The notes beneath the pieces were generated by a model that was not told the DNA's origin, did no database searches, and saw only the letters and a program-made list of their open reading frames with translations. Below are positions 42,831-53,379 of a stretch of 64,000 nucleotides of DNA, one piece after another. Source of the DNA: Marasmius tenuissimus (taxonomy: Eukaryota; Basidiomycota; Agaricomycetes; Agaricales; Marasmiaceae); NCBI GenBank assembly GCA_029532415.1, contig JAQOTA010000062.1, forward strand, positions 248,001-312,000, in the 5' to 3' direction. A program made the position numbers and the translations under genes. How positions within the stretch are numbered: position 1 is the first letter of the stretch; each line of letters begins with the position of its first letter.

Positions 42831-43725
42831 ATGTCTGAACGAACAGAGAATCGATTTGCGCAGTCTCCACCTCCGTACCACTTCAACTTGCCGACTAGTG
42901 CCCCGAGTATTCCGCCGTCGACAAACCAAAGGTGGGTGGGTGGACAACCGTCAACGCGAGCGATTAGCTCACTGACTCACGAGCAGTTATTCATTCGACG
43001 GAAGATCAAGAGATGATACCAACACACCTATGAGGGACAGCAATGCTGTTCCACCCAAAAGCACACCGTCAAAATCAGAAGGTTCCGGAATCGGCTTATT
43101 CGTGGCGTTAATAATCCTTTACATGATCTACGTCGTGGTACAACCCGACGGAACCCGTTACTGGGACGAAATCACCCCCTCTCGGAACTGCACCTCAATC
43201 GGCACTCGCACATACACCGCCATTCTCACAGAACCCAACGGCACTCGAGCCAACGCCTCAGGCTGTTCTGATGTATCTGTGACTATCCACGGACGTATAC
43301 TACGCCATCCGGCCTCGTGTTCCTACGAGGAGTCTTCCAATGGCACTCAAGGGATATGGTTCGTCGACTTTGACGAGCCTGGTTGTATCCCTTCCTGGGA
43401 TCCTCTTCCGAAACCACGACCCGATTCCGAATGTCTTACTCTTACTCGCTCGTCGACAGGCAAACGGCGATACACGACCTACATGACCCTCTCCCGCGTC
43501 CCGCCAGGTCTCAATCCGATGCACGTGTGCTTGAATACGCCTCTATTCGATAGTCACCGCCGTTCGTATGTTCCTGATGAGTGTAACCTCGTCAAAGGTG
43601 TTTCTCCTCCTCAGACAGGAGCTGGGATAGGGGATGTTCTGGAAGCCCGATTTACTGTCAATGATAGGACGTGCCCACCTGTTGGAGTCGAGGCTGAAAT
43701 TTTGGTTGGTAAAGGGGGCGTCTAA
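42831..43725 (+). CDS. Membrane-anchored Cys-rich ectodomain protein A3
   Basis: Exons 42831-42931 and 42987-43725 (55-nt intron, phase 2) give 279 residues. The N-terminal 65 residues are polar and contain SPPPYHF. One membrane span follows (about residues 70-88, GLFVALIILYMIYVVV). The outer region has module 1 (NCTSIGTRTYTAIL, VTIHGRILRHPASC, VDFDEPGCIPSWD) and module 2 (RYTTYMTLSRVPPGLNPMHVC, VPDECNLVKG, EARFTVNDRTC). Several N-glycosylation sequons (NCT, NGT, NAS) fit an extracytoplasmic location. The intron phase and position match A1. The reading is intact; function is unknown. Confidence 0.75.
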
Positions 43726-44393
43726 AGGACGCTGCGGGAGGGATTAGACATTCTGCCGTAGAGGAGACACCCTCATCGACAATAACTTTGGACGTTTGTA
43801 GCTCGGTGTACACCCTACCTTCAATCTCTTGCCTTTGTCTTATATTCTCAGCTTGTATATTCATAGTCTTGATATGCCCAAGATATTTTTACTCGACTTG
43901 AGATTGATAAAACTTGAGCTGCTTTGGAACGTCGACACATGCTGGACCGGTCTTTTAACATTTCCTTTCCCGCGTGTATTCTCTCGCTCCCCTGGCACTC
44001 GCATGAATAGGGATGAAGAAGTATTGTTTTGGATATCTCCTTCGCCTCTATATAGGTGCTGTTGTGTGGGGATTAGGATACGTTCAATGTGTCGATTTTC
44101 CGAAGAGGCGAGCAGTCGTGGGTACTCGGACCGCGTGGCCAACCGGCGTTTGCCGATGTTCAAAATTCTGCCTGAATCGTCGATCGCGCTCCTTTTAACA
44201 AACCCCCACCATCGACCAATATCCTGACAGTGAAAGGTATGTCCGAATTATTTTGACTAATTGACCTCAGCTGGTTAACCTGTGGTTGAAGGTACACACG
44301 AACACACCACAAACTCAGATCATTCATCCCGATTTCCCGACGCTGCTATCTATTTAGGGGCCAATTCTTCTCCGACTCTTGTTTTCGTTGAAT
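43726..44393. other. Region between A3 and A4
   Basis: 3' end of A3, then from about 44190 a leader like the others (ACCATCGACC, GAAAG|GTATGT donor at 44237). No separate gene seen. Confidence 0.45.
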
Positions 44394-45263
44394 ATGTCCG
44401 AGTGGACATCCAATCCACCTTCGCATCAGCCAGACATGGTGATTGTTGCAAAGAACGTAGCTCGGTCATTCGTGATCCTTGAACCGGTCAAGAACGGAGC
44501 CAGATCCGCTAATGCTTCGAATTCACTCCGTATTACGACCAGCCAGACCTCGTACCCCCAACACACTTGACAGCAAGAAAACGAGTTTGAAGCTGGCGTA
44601 CTGATGGTGGGGGCGGTGGTGGTGGGGGCGGTCCTGCTATTAGGCCTGCTGTTCGCCAGATTAGTATCGGCATGGTACACGAACGTGATACCTCTGGATC
44701 GACCCTACTGGGGAAAAATCACCCCCTCCCAAACCTGTAGCTCAATCGGCACTCGTACATACACTGCGCTTGTCCAGAACAGCCGCCTCCTTGAAACCTC
44801 AGACTGCTTCGACCTACCTATCAGCATCCACGGAAGAAACGTCTCACACCCCGCTTCCTGTTACTACGAGCCTTACCAAGGCATTCAAGGGATCTGGTTC
44901 ATAGATTTCGAGGAGCCTGGCTGTATACCTTCTTGGGACACACTTCCCGAACCCGATTCTGAGTGTCTCAGTCTGAGTCGAGGACATTCCATAGCGGGCA
45001 AACGGGGCTACACAGCGTACATGTCCCTCTCCCGCGTCCCACCAGGTCTCAATCCGATGCACGCGTGTCAAAGTACACCGCTAGCTCTCAGTGATGGTCG
45101 CTCATATCTTCCTGATGTTGAAGGAGTTTCTCCGGGAATGAAGGATGTAGGGGATGTTCTTCGAGCACGTTTCACTGTCCAGGATTCGACTTGTTCTTTG
45201 GCTCGATTCGATGAACCCGAGGATCTTCAATGCATGTTATACGGAAGCTTGCTGGACTTGTGA
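44394..45263 (+). CDS. Membrane-anchored Cys-rich ectodomain protein A4
   Basis: The ATG at 44394 (MSEWTSNPPSH) is in the same frame as the ectodomain, but TGA at 44568-44570 intervenes. An intron 44457-44573 (GTAGCT...ACAG, 117 nt, phase 0) would remove it and give about 250 residues. This is longer and in another phase than in A1 and A3, so the stop could instead be a real lesion. The span VGAVVVGAVLLLGLLFARLV precedes module 1 (CSSIGTRTYTALV, DLPISIHGRNVSHPASC, IDFEEPGCIPSWD) and module 2 (GYTAYMSLSRVPPGLNPMHAC, ARFTVQDSTC). The LPDEC stretch of module 2 has lost its cysteine (LPDVEG). Confidence 0.6.
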
Positions 45264-45993
45264 TACGGCGACCGATCCTGTCCATGATCCTATGTTTTAG
45301 TGAACTCCCGGTTGGCAAATTTGGTCTCTGTTGTAGTTTCTTGCCAGTGTGATTTAGTCCATTCTACCATCATTTCTTTGCTTTTCGTGTTCTATTATGT
45401 TGATCTTGATCTCAACTGTGGCCAGGATGTACTGGACTTGTGCAATCTGGTGGCGTGGGGAACTCTCGACCGGGAGTTGGATACAGCAACCGCCTCAATA
45501 TTCACCTTCCGTCGGCTTTTCGTTCTGGTGGAAATCTCGTCCATGTCGGATTTGTTTCTCCTAATCGCGAGTCCTGGTTTCTGTTCCCCAGTATTGGTCC
45601 GGAAATCGTGTGAAATCCCAGATCACGGGTGGGCCTTCGACCACGAACTAATTGTTGAAGAGCGTCGACGTCCACCGCACTGAGTCGAAAGCAACGAATA
45701 AGTAGCTGTAGGGGTTCCATGGTTGACATTTTTCTCGATGAACATCATTCTCCATGTACAGAGCGTGTCACTTTTTTGGCAAGTCGCCGGCATTCACTAG
45801 GGTGTTATGTTCTAAGTTGACGTAACTGAAATTGCTGACCCCATTCATTGATGTGTGAAAAATCCAATAAAAATACACTGCGTCTAGTATCTACCCTCTA
45901 ATGATGTCTGCTGCAATCCTATTCTAAAGGCTACATATCGGCGTGAAGTGTTCGTAGGTGATCATAATTCGTAGCAAGGTAGGGTATCCTTCT
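45264..45993. other. Intergenic between A4 and the MFS gene
   Basis: Convergent 3' ends. A 127-codon plus-strand frame at 45300-45683 has no recognisable feature and is not called. Confidence 0.5.
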
Positions 45994-48366
45994 TTACTCC
46001 GCATACCGCGAACGAGCTCTAAGGATGTGCCCATAACGAATGAGAGCCTATGCGGACAGGACGGCATGAGTGAACAGTAAAACCTTGCTAATAGGGAAGT
46101 GACTCACGAAGAAGGCGACCATAAGTAGTATCGAGATACCAGCAAGCAGCGAAGACCCTGGTCCCAGTCCCAGATTGCGGAAGAACGCCGTTCCGAATAG
46201 AGGGAACACACTGGCCATTGAGGACCTTCGAGAGACGATAAGTCTGGGTTCACGTGGTCCGACGGGTCACTGGAAACTTACCTGAATAGATCGTTACTGG
46301 CCAAGACTGATCCTGCGTACTTAGGGTACGTAACGGTGAGATAGACGAGGATGGATTGGAAGGTGAGGAAGATCCCAGGAAGGTATAGCGCTGCAGCTAT
46401 CACTGGTACAATCCTAAGGGTTCAAGGTCAAGTAAGTGTCTGCGCCAAGTCGAGTCAATAGTCAACATAGTGGACCCACCAATGTACCGACTCCCTTGAA
46501 GACCATCCGAACATGAACAACGAGATGGGGATGAAGGCACTAGCCACCAAGCCAATCTCTAAACGAGCCTCTGCAGCCATTTCCGGGTCTCTGTCAGAGC
46601 GAGGTTCGAGATGGTATTTTACTGTAGAAGCTGGAGTCAGTATGTTGGCGCTACAAGTGGGAAAGCGGGACACCTACAGTATAGACAGTACGCGGTGTAA
46701 GTGACGGTCGCCGAGACAATGAATGACAAGAAGGGAAGACTCCCAACTCCGAGGTTCATATGGTATATCTCGTTAAAAACGAGGGGGAAGGCTTCGAACT
46801 GCGAACGGACACGTTAATATCACGCACTGATGATAATTAGAGTGGGTAATGACATACCCAGAGGTAAAACACAGAGTCTGTACGACGAGGGGAGGGGCAT
46901 CAGAATACGCTTCTCCAAAGACACCGGCAAATGGGACACTCACAAACAAGCCCAATGTAAATGTTCGAGAACAAGACCGCAGGTTCGGTGGTCAACAGCA
47001 ATGGCCGCACCAGGGACTCATAGGCTATCTCCTTCTTGGACATCGCCGCCTGATCCAACTCACTCTGGCTACGAAGTTGTGGGTTGCCTGTAAGCTTCCT
47101 GAGTCTTTTCGCCCGTTTCAAGAGGATATTTTCCGCCATGGTTTCCGGCAAGAAGATTGAGAGGAACCCGAGAGCAAAAGCCGAGATCCACATCAGTTCG
47201 TATATGGGCCATCTCCAGTCTTTCGCTTGCGCGGCAAATCCGCCCTGAGAGAGAATTGCTCAGCTTTCAGAGAGTGTGGCGGGATAGACAGTAACTCACG
47301 ATGACCGGACCCACTGGGAAGTCATGAAGGGAAAAGTAAGAGTTGTGTCACGTTTTTGAGGATGGATAACCAAAACTTACGGATAGGACCCGCGACAGCC
47401 CCAAGTGACCATATACCCATCATATAGGGAACCTTCCGACCTTCGAAGATATCGGCCATAGATGCACCCTGGCGAGGCAGTATCAGTATAAAGCGACGCG
47501 AGACTATATCTAAAGATACTCACTCCAGTTGCCAAAGCGGGGCTACCAACGAACCCAGTCAAGAATCGGAAGGCCAAGATGGTCGAGTTGCTCTTGGCTT
47601 CAACGATGGGTATGTTGAAAAGTACGAAGCTGGCGAGGCCGATGATATACACCGGGTTCCTACCCAGCGATGGCAGTTCTTGAAGAGGGGTGAGGAACAT
47701 AGGGCCGATACCGTAGGCGAGCACGTAAAGCGTCAGGCCAAGTACTGCCTCTGTATGTGAGACCCCAAAGTGCGAGATGATCCCAGGGAACGAAGAGGTA
47801 AAGATCGCGGAACCGATGTATACTGAGCCAAAACCACATCAGCATCGAGCCAGTTTCAACAATCGCGAATACATACCCGAAAAGGTAAGGAGTGATATAC
47901 ACGACGCGACAAACCCTTTCTTGAACGTGGACCAGTTCCTGAAAGCTGATCTTAGTACTCGGCAAGACCGGGGACGATACGACAGCAATACGCACCTCGG
48001 ATTGTCAGGATCGTTGGGGCCTTCCCAGTCCACCAAGTAAGGGTCTCCGCTTTTTTCTATGTCCCTCAGTCGATCAGCGACGAGGTCTGGAAGATCTTCA
48101 TTGTCCGTATCTTTTTCAGAACCAGGGAGATGAGCGGGGGGTATAGGTGTCGGGCATGCTGTGGCCGACTGAGAGCTTGTATTCGACTCGAGTTTCTTTT
48201 GTTCCACAGTACTGGCGATGGTGGTGACTTGAGATAGTGGAGGTGAAACGAGATACCGGGCAGGGACTTTATAGTCCGGTCTCTGATCTGCGTAGCTCAG
48301 AAGACGACCTCCAGAAAGGCCGTTGATTGCTTGACCGAGAAATGAGTCCCGAACGAGGTCCTTCAT
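45994..48366 (-). CDS. MFS multidrug-type transporter (DHA1 family)
   Basis: Major facilitator proton antiporter of the plasma membrane. Exons read on the minus strand include 48366-47996, 47938-47877, 47822-47524, 47468-47381, a 14-nt exon 47313-47300, then about 47250-46925 and at least four more to the stop at 45994. All the joins checked keep frame. The polar N-terminus (about 125 residues) ends in the family hallmark WEGPNDPDNPRNWS. The first span follows (CISLLTFSVYIGSAIF), then LYVLAYGIGPMFLTPLQE, LGRNPVYIIGL and GGASMADIFEGRKVPYMMG. The loop after span 6 has LPETMAENILLKRAKRLRK. These match fungal drug:H+ antiporters (FLR1/CAF5-like). The ATG at 48366 is preferred because a TATATATAC box lies between it and the earlier in-frame ATG at 48444. 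Confidence 0.88.
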
Positions 48367-48428
48367 GGTGAATGGGTTGGAGGGGAATGAGGAAACCAAG
48401 CGGTCGAAAGAAAAAGTTTGCTCGGCGG

Positions 48429-48437
48429 TAGTATATA
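48429..48437 (-). promoter_or_regulatory. TATA box of the MFS gene
   Basis: TATATATAC on the minus strand, about 65 nt upstream of the ATG at 48366. It supports that start over 48444. Confidence 0.45.
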
Positions 48438-48444
48438 TACCCAT

Positions 48445-49328
48445 GCATTTTTTTTTTCAGGGGAAGCTACACCCCATACTGGAGCTTAATCATCGATGAG
48501 CAAGCGACCGACTCAGTCAGCGACTGGTGGTTTGTAAGATGGTTGAGGGGGCCCGGAGCCGTTGGAGGTTACCAACTGACTCAGGCGGTATCTTGCCTGA
48601 TCTTCCCATGTATGTTTGATGACAAAGCTCGGAAATGGTTCCTCCCCCCACAAAGTTGACGCCAAATCGAAGCGTTCTTGGCGATGGAGAAACGTTCGCA
48701 ATGATGGTGAAGGCGGAACCAGCCCGTTGCTTATTCATGCTCCCAACGCGGTGTCGGTTAGCACCGAGCCCAATTTGGAGATATTCTCACGCAGACACCT
48801 TCCTCGGCGATGATCCCAAATCAGGAATTCAATGAAGACAGGTTGACCTGGAAGTACATACGCGAAACTCCGTTCTCGATTCGGCCTCAGATATCCTGTA
48901 AGCTGTAGCAAGTTGGAACTGCCACTGTATTTGAACTCACCCATCAACACACCGGGTCGGTGTTCATGCACATGGTGATGGCTCGTGAGAGAAATCGGGC
49001 CAGTCAGCGAGACGATAACGGAGCTCCGGAACTCCTACTTGCGCCCACAGAAACAACACTTGCCAAACGGCCCACAGCATTAAGAGAGCTGGACCCGGCG
49101 TGCCCTTCTTATACTCTTGCACCTTGAGCCTCTCAGTCATAGAGCCTTCTATCACCTCTGAAGAGGCTGTCAAAAACGAAACGGGTGTACCTGCGCCAGG
49201 AAAGCTCGAGTGTTGGAAGGATTCGAGATACAGTTCGCCGAAAGTGGATGTTATCGATTAGGTGAGCCTTGCTTTGACCTCCTGAGATTTCTTCAATAAT
49301 CTGTGCATACGCAGGCCACTCTGAACAA
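48445..49328. other. Divergent promoter region between MFS gene and A5
   Basis: About 880 bp with only short frames. It separates two divergently transcribed genes, so it probably holds both promoters. Confidence 0.45.
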
Positions 49329-50721
49329 ATGCCAATGTCATCAAGTTTCCGTACCGCTGGTGGAAGCCCACCGTCGTATACACCTGTGGATCCCCGATAC
49401 AGCAACAACACGCTGCCGACGGATGAGACCACACCTTTGATTCCCCGTTCTCCAAAACACACGATCCGGTCGTTCATGAGACACATCTTCTTCATATTAA
49501 TCGCTTTCCTCAGCGGTATCGTCACTTTCTCCCTTTTCCAACGTTACCACCGCCTTCCTACCTACATCCCACCCACACCCATTTTAACGACTTGGATAAA
49601 CCTTGCCGCCTCTCCGAACTGTACCTCAATCAGTACTCGAACCTACACTGCTCATCTCCCCGATATGCCTGAAGGTTTTCATCCTCGGGATTCCTGCTCA
49701 GATATTCCCATTACAATCCACGGACGGACTATCGAACACCCTTTCTCGTGCTACTCAGAGCTCACGCAGTGTCCACGCCACAACTCGGATGACGGTGTGC
49801 TGCGTACCGTCCCTTGCACAATCACACGAGGCCAATGGGTCGTCGATTTCGACGAGGGCGGATGCGTTCCTACATGGGATCCCGTCCCTGCGGGTACCCA
49901 GAACCCCGTACCAGACTCCAAATGCATGGAATACAAGACACGAGGATATTCCGCTTTCATGTCTCCTTCACGCGTTCCTCTAGGTCTCGATCCCCACCAA
50001 TCGTGTATGAAGACACCGGTCACGATCGAACATCGCTCTCTTCTGCCCGAGGGATGCCACCTTGAGCGAACATCAGCCGGGGAAGAAGTCTACCGAGCGC
50101 GTTTTGTGGTCAACAACGCTAAAACTTGCACACCTTACTGGAACGACATCCAACGGGACTCACGGTGCGAACGATATAATCTCAAGAAGTTTTGGGGGAT
50201 CATGCATGAAGGAAAGGACTTGGATGGACTTGAGGCGTGTAAGCAAGTGCCGCACAACTTTTTTGGACTGGAGGAGAGGACTCCGAACTGGTGTGAGCGC
50301 GATGAAGCGTTAGGGAGGATAAGAGGACACTGGTATATCGATTTCAATGTGCCGGAGTGTCGCCCTGTGTTCAAGGAAACCTGGGATCATGTGAGTCCTG
50401 CCGATTCTCAAGAATCTTTGTCGCGTTTAGGGGGCTGAGCTGATAGCTTTCCTAGGGTTGTGTCGAATCGAACGTCAAAGTGAGCTGATTTCATTGTAAA
50501 TATTTCTGTCTTGGGTACTAACTTAGTCGAACAGCGTGTGGAAGCTCGGCTCGAGTATAACGGAGAACAAGATGAATTGTTACGAATGTGTACGTCTAGC
50601 TTCCGTTCGATCATGGACTTAGCTCTCATTTCTACCGACTTTCTCTGTTCAGGTGCGAGCACCCCGCTGCGGTGGAGTGGATCAACGTATTATGCAACTC
50701 GGTGCAAGTTTGGAGATGTAG
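49329..50721 (+). CDS. Membrane-anchored Cys-rich ectodomain protein A5, three-module form
   Basis: Exons 49329-50390, 50456-50479 (only 24 nt), 50527-50589 and 50653-50721, all phase 0, give about 405 residues. The N-terminus is polar with SPPSYTPVDP. The span is IFFILIAFLSGIVTFSLF (about residues 53-70). Module 1 runs NCTSISTRTYTAHL, DIPITIHGRTIEHPFSC, VDFDEGGCVPTWD. Module 2 runs GYSAFMSPSRVPLGLDPHQSC, LPEGCHLE, ARFVVNNAKTCTPYW. A third module runs KKFWGIMHEGKDLDGLEAC, PNWCERD, GHWYIDFNVPECRPVF. The small exons add a further Cys-rich tail. The first exon alone could be read as 369 residues by ignoring the donor at 50391, but splicing restores cysteine-rich coding. This copy is the most divergent, and none of the leader-intron signals of A1-A4 were seen. 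Confidence 0.7.
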
Positions 50722-51139
50722 GTTCCTGAGCATCTATTTCGCCGGGAGTGCATGCTCACTTTGACTTCATAGATAGGGGTGTTCAACATCTATGACCCTC
50801 ATTGTCCTTAATGTGACTGAAAGCACACTCTATCTTTCTTGCCCTCTGCGTACTGGCTATTTCGTTCGTTCGCTTCTGACCTTGCAATGTATGCTTCTTT
50901 CTTTCTGTACAATATCTGTAGTTCGACCCACAATTGAAGGGATAGTATGCTTGAGAACAGTCTTGCTGCGCATGCTCCTACCACGCAGACTTCTCTAATT
51001 CCGCTCGGCTGAGGTAATTAAGCGGAGACTATTGTGAGGTCCTCTTGTTCGGGAAACTTTCCATTTTTACAGAGCAGACGTTATATGTACAAAAAAGGAC
51101 TAGAGTTACAATAACACTATATGAACCTACCGATCAAAC
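50722..51139. other. Intergenic, convergent 3' ends of A5 and the 7TM gene
   Basis: Short frames only; nothing recognised. Confidence 0.5.
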
Positions 51140-52401
51140 TCAAGCGATACAGCTCACATTTGAATCCGTCGGATCCAACCCAACCGTCTCATTGTCACTC
51201 GTCGTCGGACTTGGAGGGGGCAGCTCAAGACTAAGCTCGATCCATTGCAACGTCGACATCTGCTGTGCCGTATCCTTCTCCCAAGCCTTCCCACTAGCCA
51301 TCCGGTGGATAATCATCAGGGGTGCAATCGCCTGGCAAGCAGGTTCAGTACACAGCAGATAACAAAATCCGAAGAGAGGAATCGACCCTACCACGTACGA
51401 CCCCCAAATCGCGTTGAAAATCAAAAACACATTGTTTCCTACCCCCACGAGTACCGCGAACACGACTCCCAGAATACTAAACGGCAACGCCGATTCTACG
51501 AGCACCGCTACCGGTCCCGTGTATATCCTGTATAGCTCCTTGTGCCGGGTGGATTGACGTACTTGGAGTCGGGTAGAGACGAGTCGGTAGATGATTAGGG
51601 TCGTTACGATAACGTTGAGGCTGCAGGTGAGGACGATCCAGGGGACGTAGAAGCGGAGGGAGGTGCCGACGAAGAGGCTGGAGCCGGGGGAGGCGCTTTG
51701 GATTAGGGAGATGATTGCCATTGCTTCAGCGGAGGGAGAGATGGATATGATGATCATAGGCCCGACAAGGAGGATAGGGACGTACCAGTCGATGCGAGAA
51801 AGAAGAGTCCGGGTATGATCACAACTATTCTATTGGAGGCCCAAATGATATAGCAGCGGTAGAGCTGTTGAAGAATGAATAAGACGAGCCAAACAGCAAA
51901 AAAAAAAAGGACCAGACGCACAGATAGCAAATCTCCCATACAATTCACGAACATACACATTGCGCTCCCAGTCACATTGAACCAACTCGATGCCATGTGA
52001 TCCCAATACGCCGATGGGCCCCCCTTAAAATCCTTATGGTCTATCCATAACTGTTGACCGAACAGTGCGTTCGAAGCCAATGCGAAGGTCAGGCAGGAGA
52101 CCATCACGAGGATGTAGGCGATGAAGAAGATTCTTTGTCTGGTAGATAACTGATTCGGTAGCTGGACGTGAGGTTCGGGGAGTCCGAGTGTTGCGGGTGT
52201 AGGCATGCGTATGCACAAGGGCTTTGCAGTGAGGAGAATGAGACTGTCGAATGCGATGTAGAGGATAATTCCTGAGCTTCGACGTCAGAACGACCTATAA
52301 AAAAGGATCAATTCGATGAACCTACCATAACATATCGACTGGAGAATGTTTCCAATGTAGAAGAACCTCTCAAACCTAGTAAAACCGTCGCTCGACGACA
52401 T
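51140..52401 (-). CDS. Seven-transmembrane-type integral membrane protein
   Basis: Exon 1 is 52401-52326 and exon 2 starts at 52271. A 57-nt intron with GTGCGT donor and CAACAG acceptor (about 51937-51881) contains no stop and keeps frame, so it could be missed. A third intron (about 51790 to 51727) leads to the last exon, ending at 51140. The result is about 340 residues with roughly seven hydrophobic segments: ICYGIILYIAFDSLILL, IFFIAYILVMVSCLTFAL, MCMFVNCMGDLL, VVIIPGLFFLAS, YVPWIVLTCSLNVIVTTLIIY, LPFSILGVVFAVLVGV and YVVGSIPLFGFCYLL. Splicing creates LLSLYRCYIIW, a signature of a large basidiomycete family of uncharacterised 7TM proteins that also end in a PLMIIHRMASGKAW-like stretch. A receptor role is often guessed but unproven. 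Confidence 0.75.
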
Positions 52402-53379
52402 CGAATGGTGGGGTGAAGGAAGGGGCCGCACAAGCGAGAGCTGTTTGCTTGCTTATAAGCACAGATGTTGAACCCAAGCGAAAGCTATTCCTGTCTTGAC
52501 ATGAAAGCAAACCTCCAGCGCTCGGGATCGGTTGCAATGTAAGGCACATCTCTTTGCAGGATCACTGATTTCCTCTGAACAATGATAAGAGAGAGTGGGA
52601 GGAGGGAGGTGTTCTCGTCATCGCAGCGTCAAGGAGCCACGTTCCGATACCGATTGCTGTGCCGCAAGCTCATCTTGAGTCTAGAACGTTGTACAACACC
52701 CGTGGAGCAAGGAGATGAAAGTGACCCAAGCACATTGCAGACACATTTTTCTTCGCGTGTGTATGATCCGGGGCGCCGTGTTGGACCCTGAAAATGCAGC
52801 ACGCAGAGAGCAAAACACTCCAAATCCGCTGGGCCCAGGCCATTTCCTGGTAACAGTCAGAGATACTTCGGCTCCACATAGTTGAACGAATACTCGAAGG
52901 TTTTGCATTCGAGTTTGAACGGTGTCAAGCGTCATCCGATGGTATCACTGATGGCTGGGATACGATGCTGGAGTGCTAATATTGAGAAGGCCTCGATGAG
53001 ACTGGGTGAGGTCGATTGAGTCATTAGTACTATGCGCAATTAGGAAAGTTCCAAGGAAAAGACGACATCCGAGCACCCTAAGCCTGATCAACCTGCAGAC
53101 ATCACCGTTTCTGCGCTGCACAGCGCACCGAGAAATGACTGATGGCGTATATTCCAGCTTTCAGAACGAGGTTTGACGTTTGACGGGGCCGATTGTATGC
53201 ATAAATGTACCACTCCGAGGTGGTGCAGTTGATCCATAGCTTAGCCCCAAGTTTGAGGATTACTGGGTCTTTCTGAATGCGTAGACAACTTGTGAGCCGG
53301 CGAGGTTGGTAGTCCCACGACATTTCGAACCGAGATCTGCAGGGAGCGAGAATAAGAGGTAGCTGAGAGAAGATAATTA
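52402..53379. other. Intergenic between 7TM gene and peroxidase-like duplication
   Basis: Short frames only. Nothing recognised before the duplicated block starts near 53380. Confidence 0.45.

Noticed and set aside
45300..45683. 127-codon plus-strand frame after A4
   Set aside because: Starts in the 3' region of A4, no motif, and no counterpart beside other family members.
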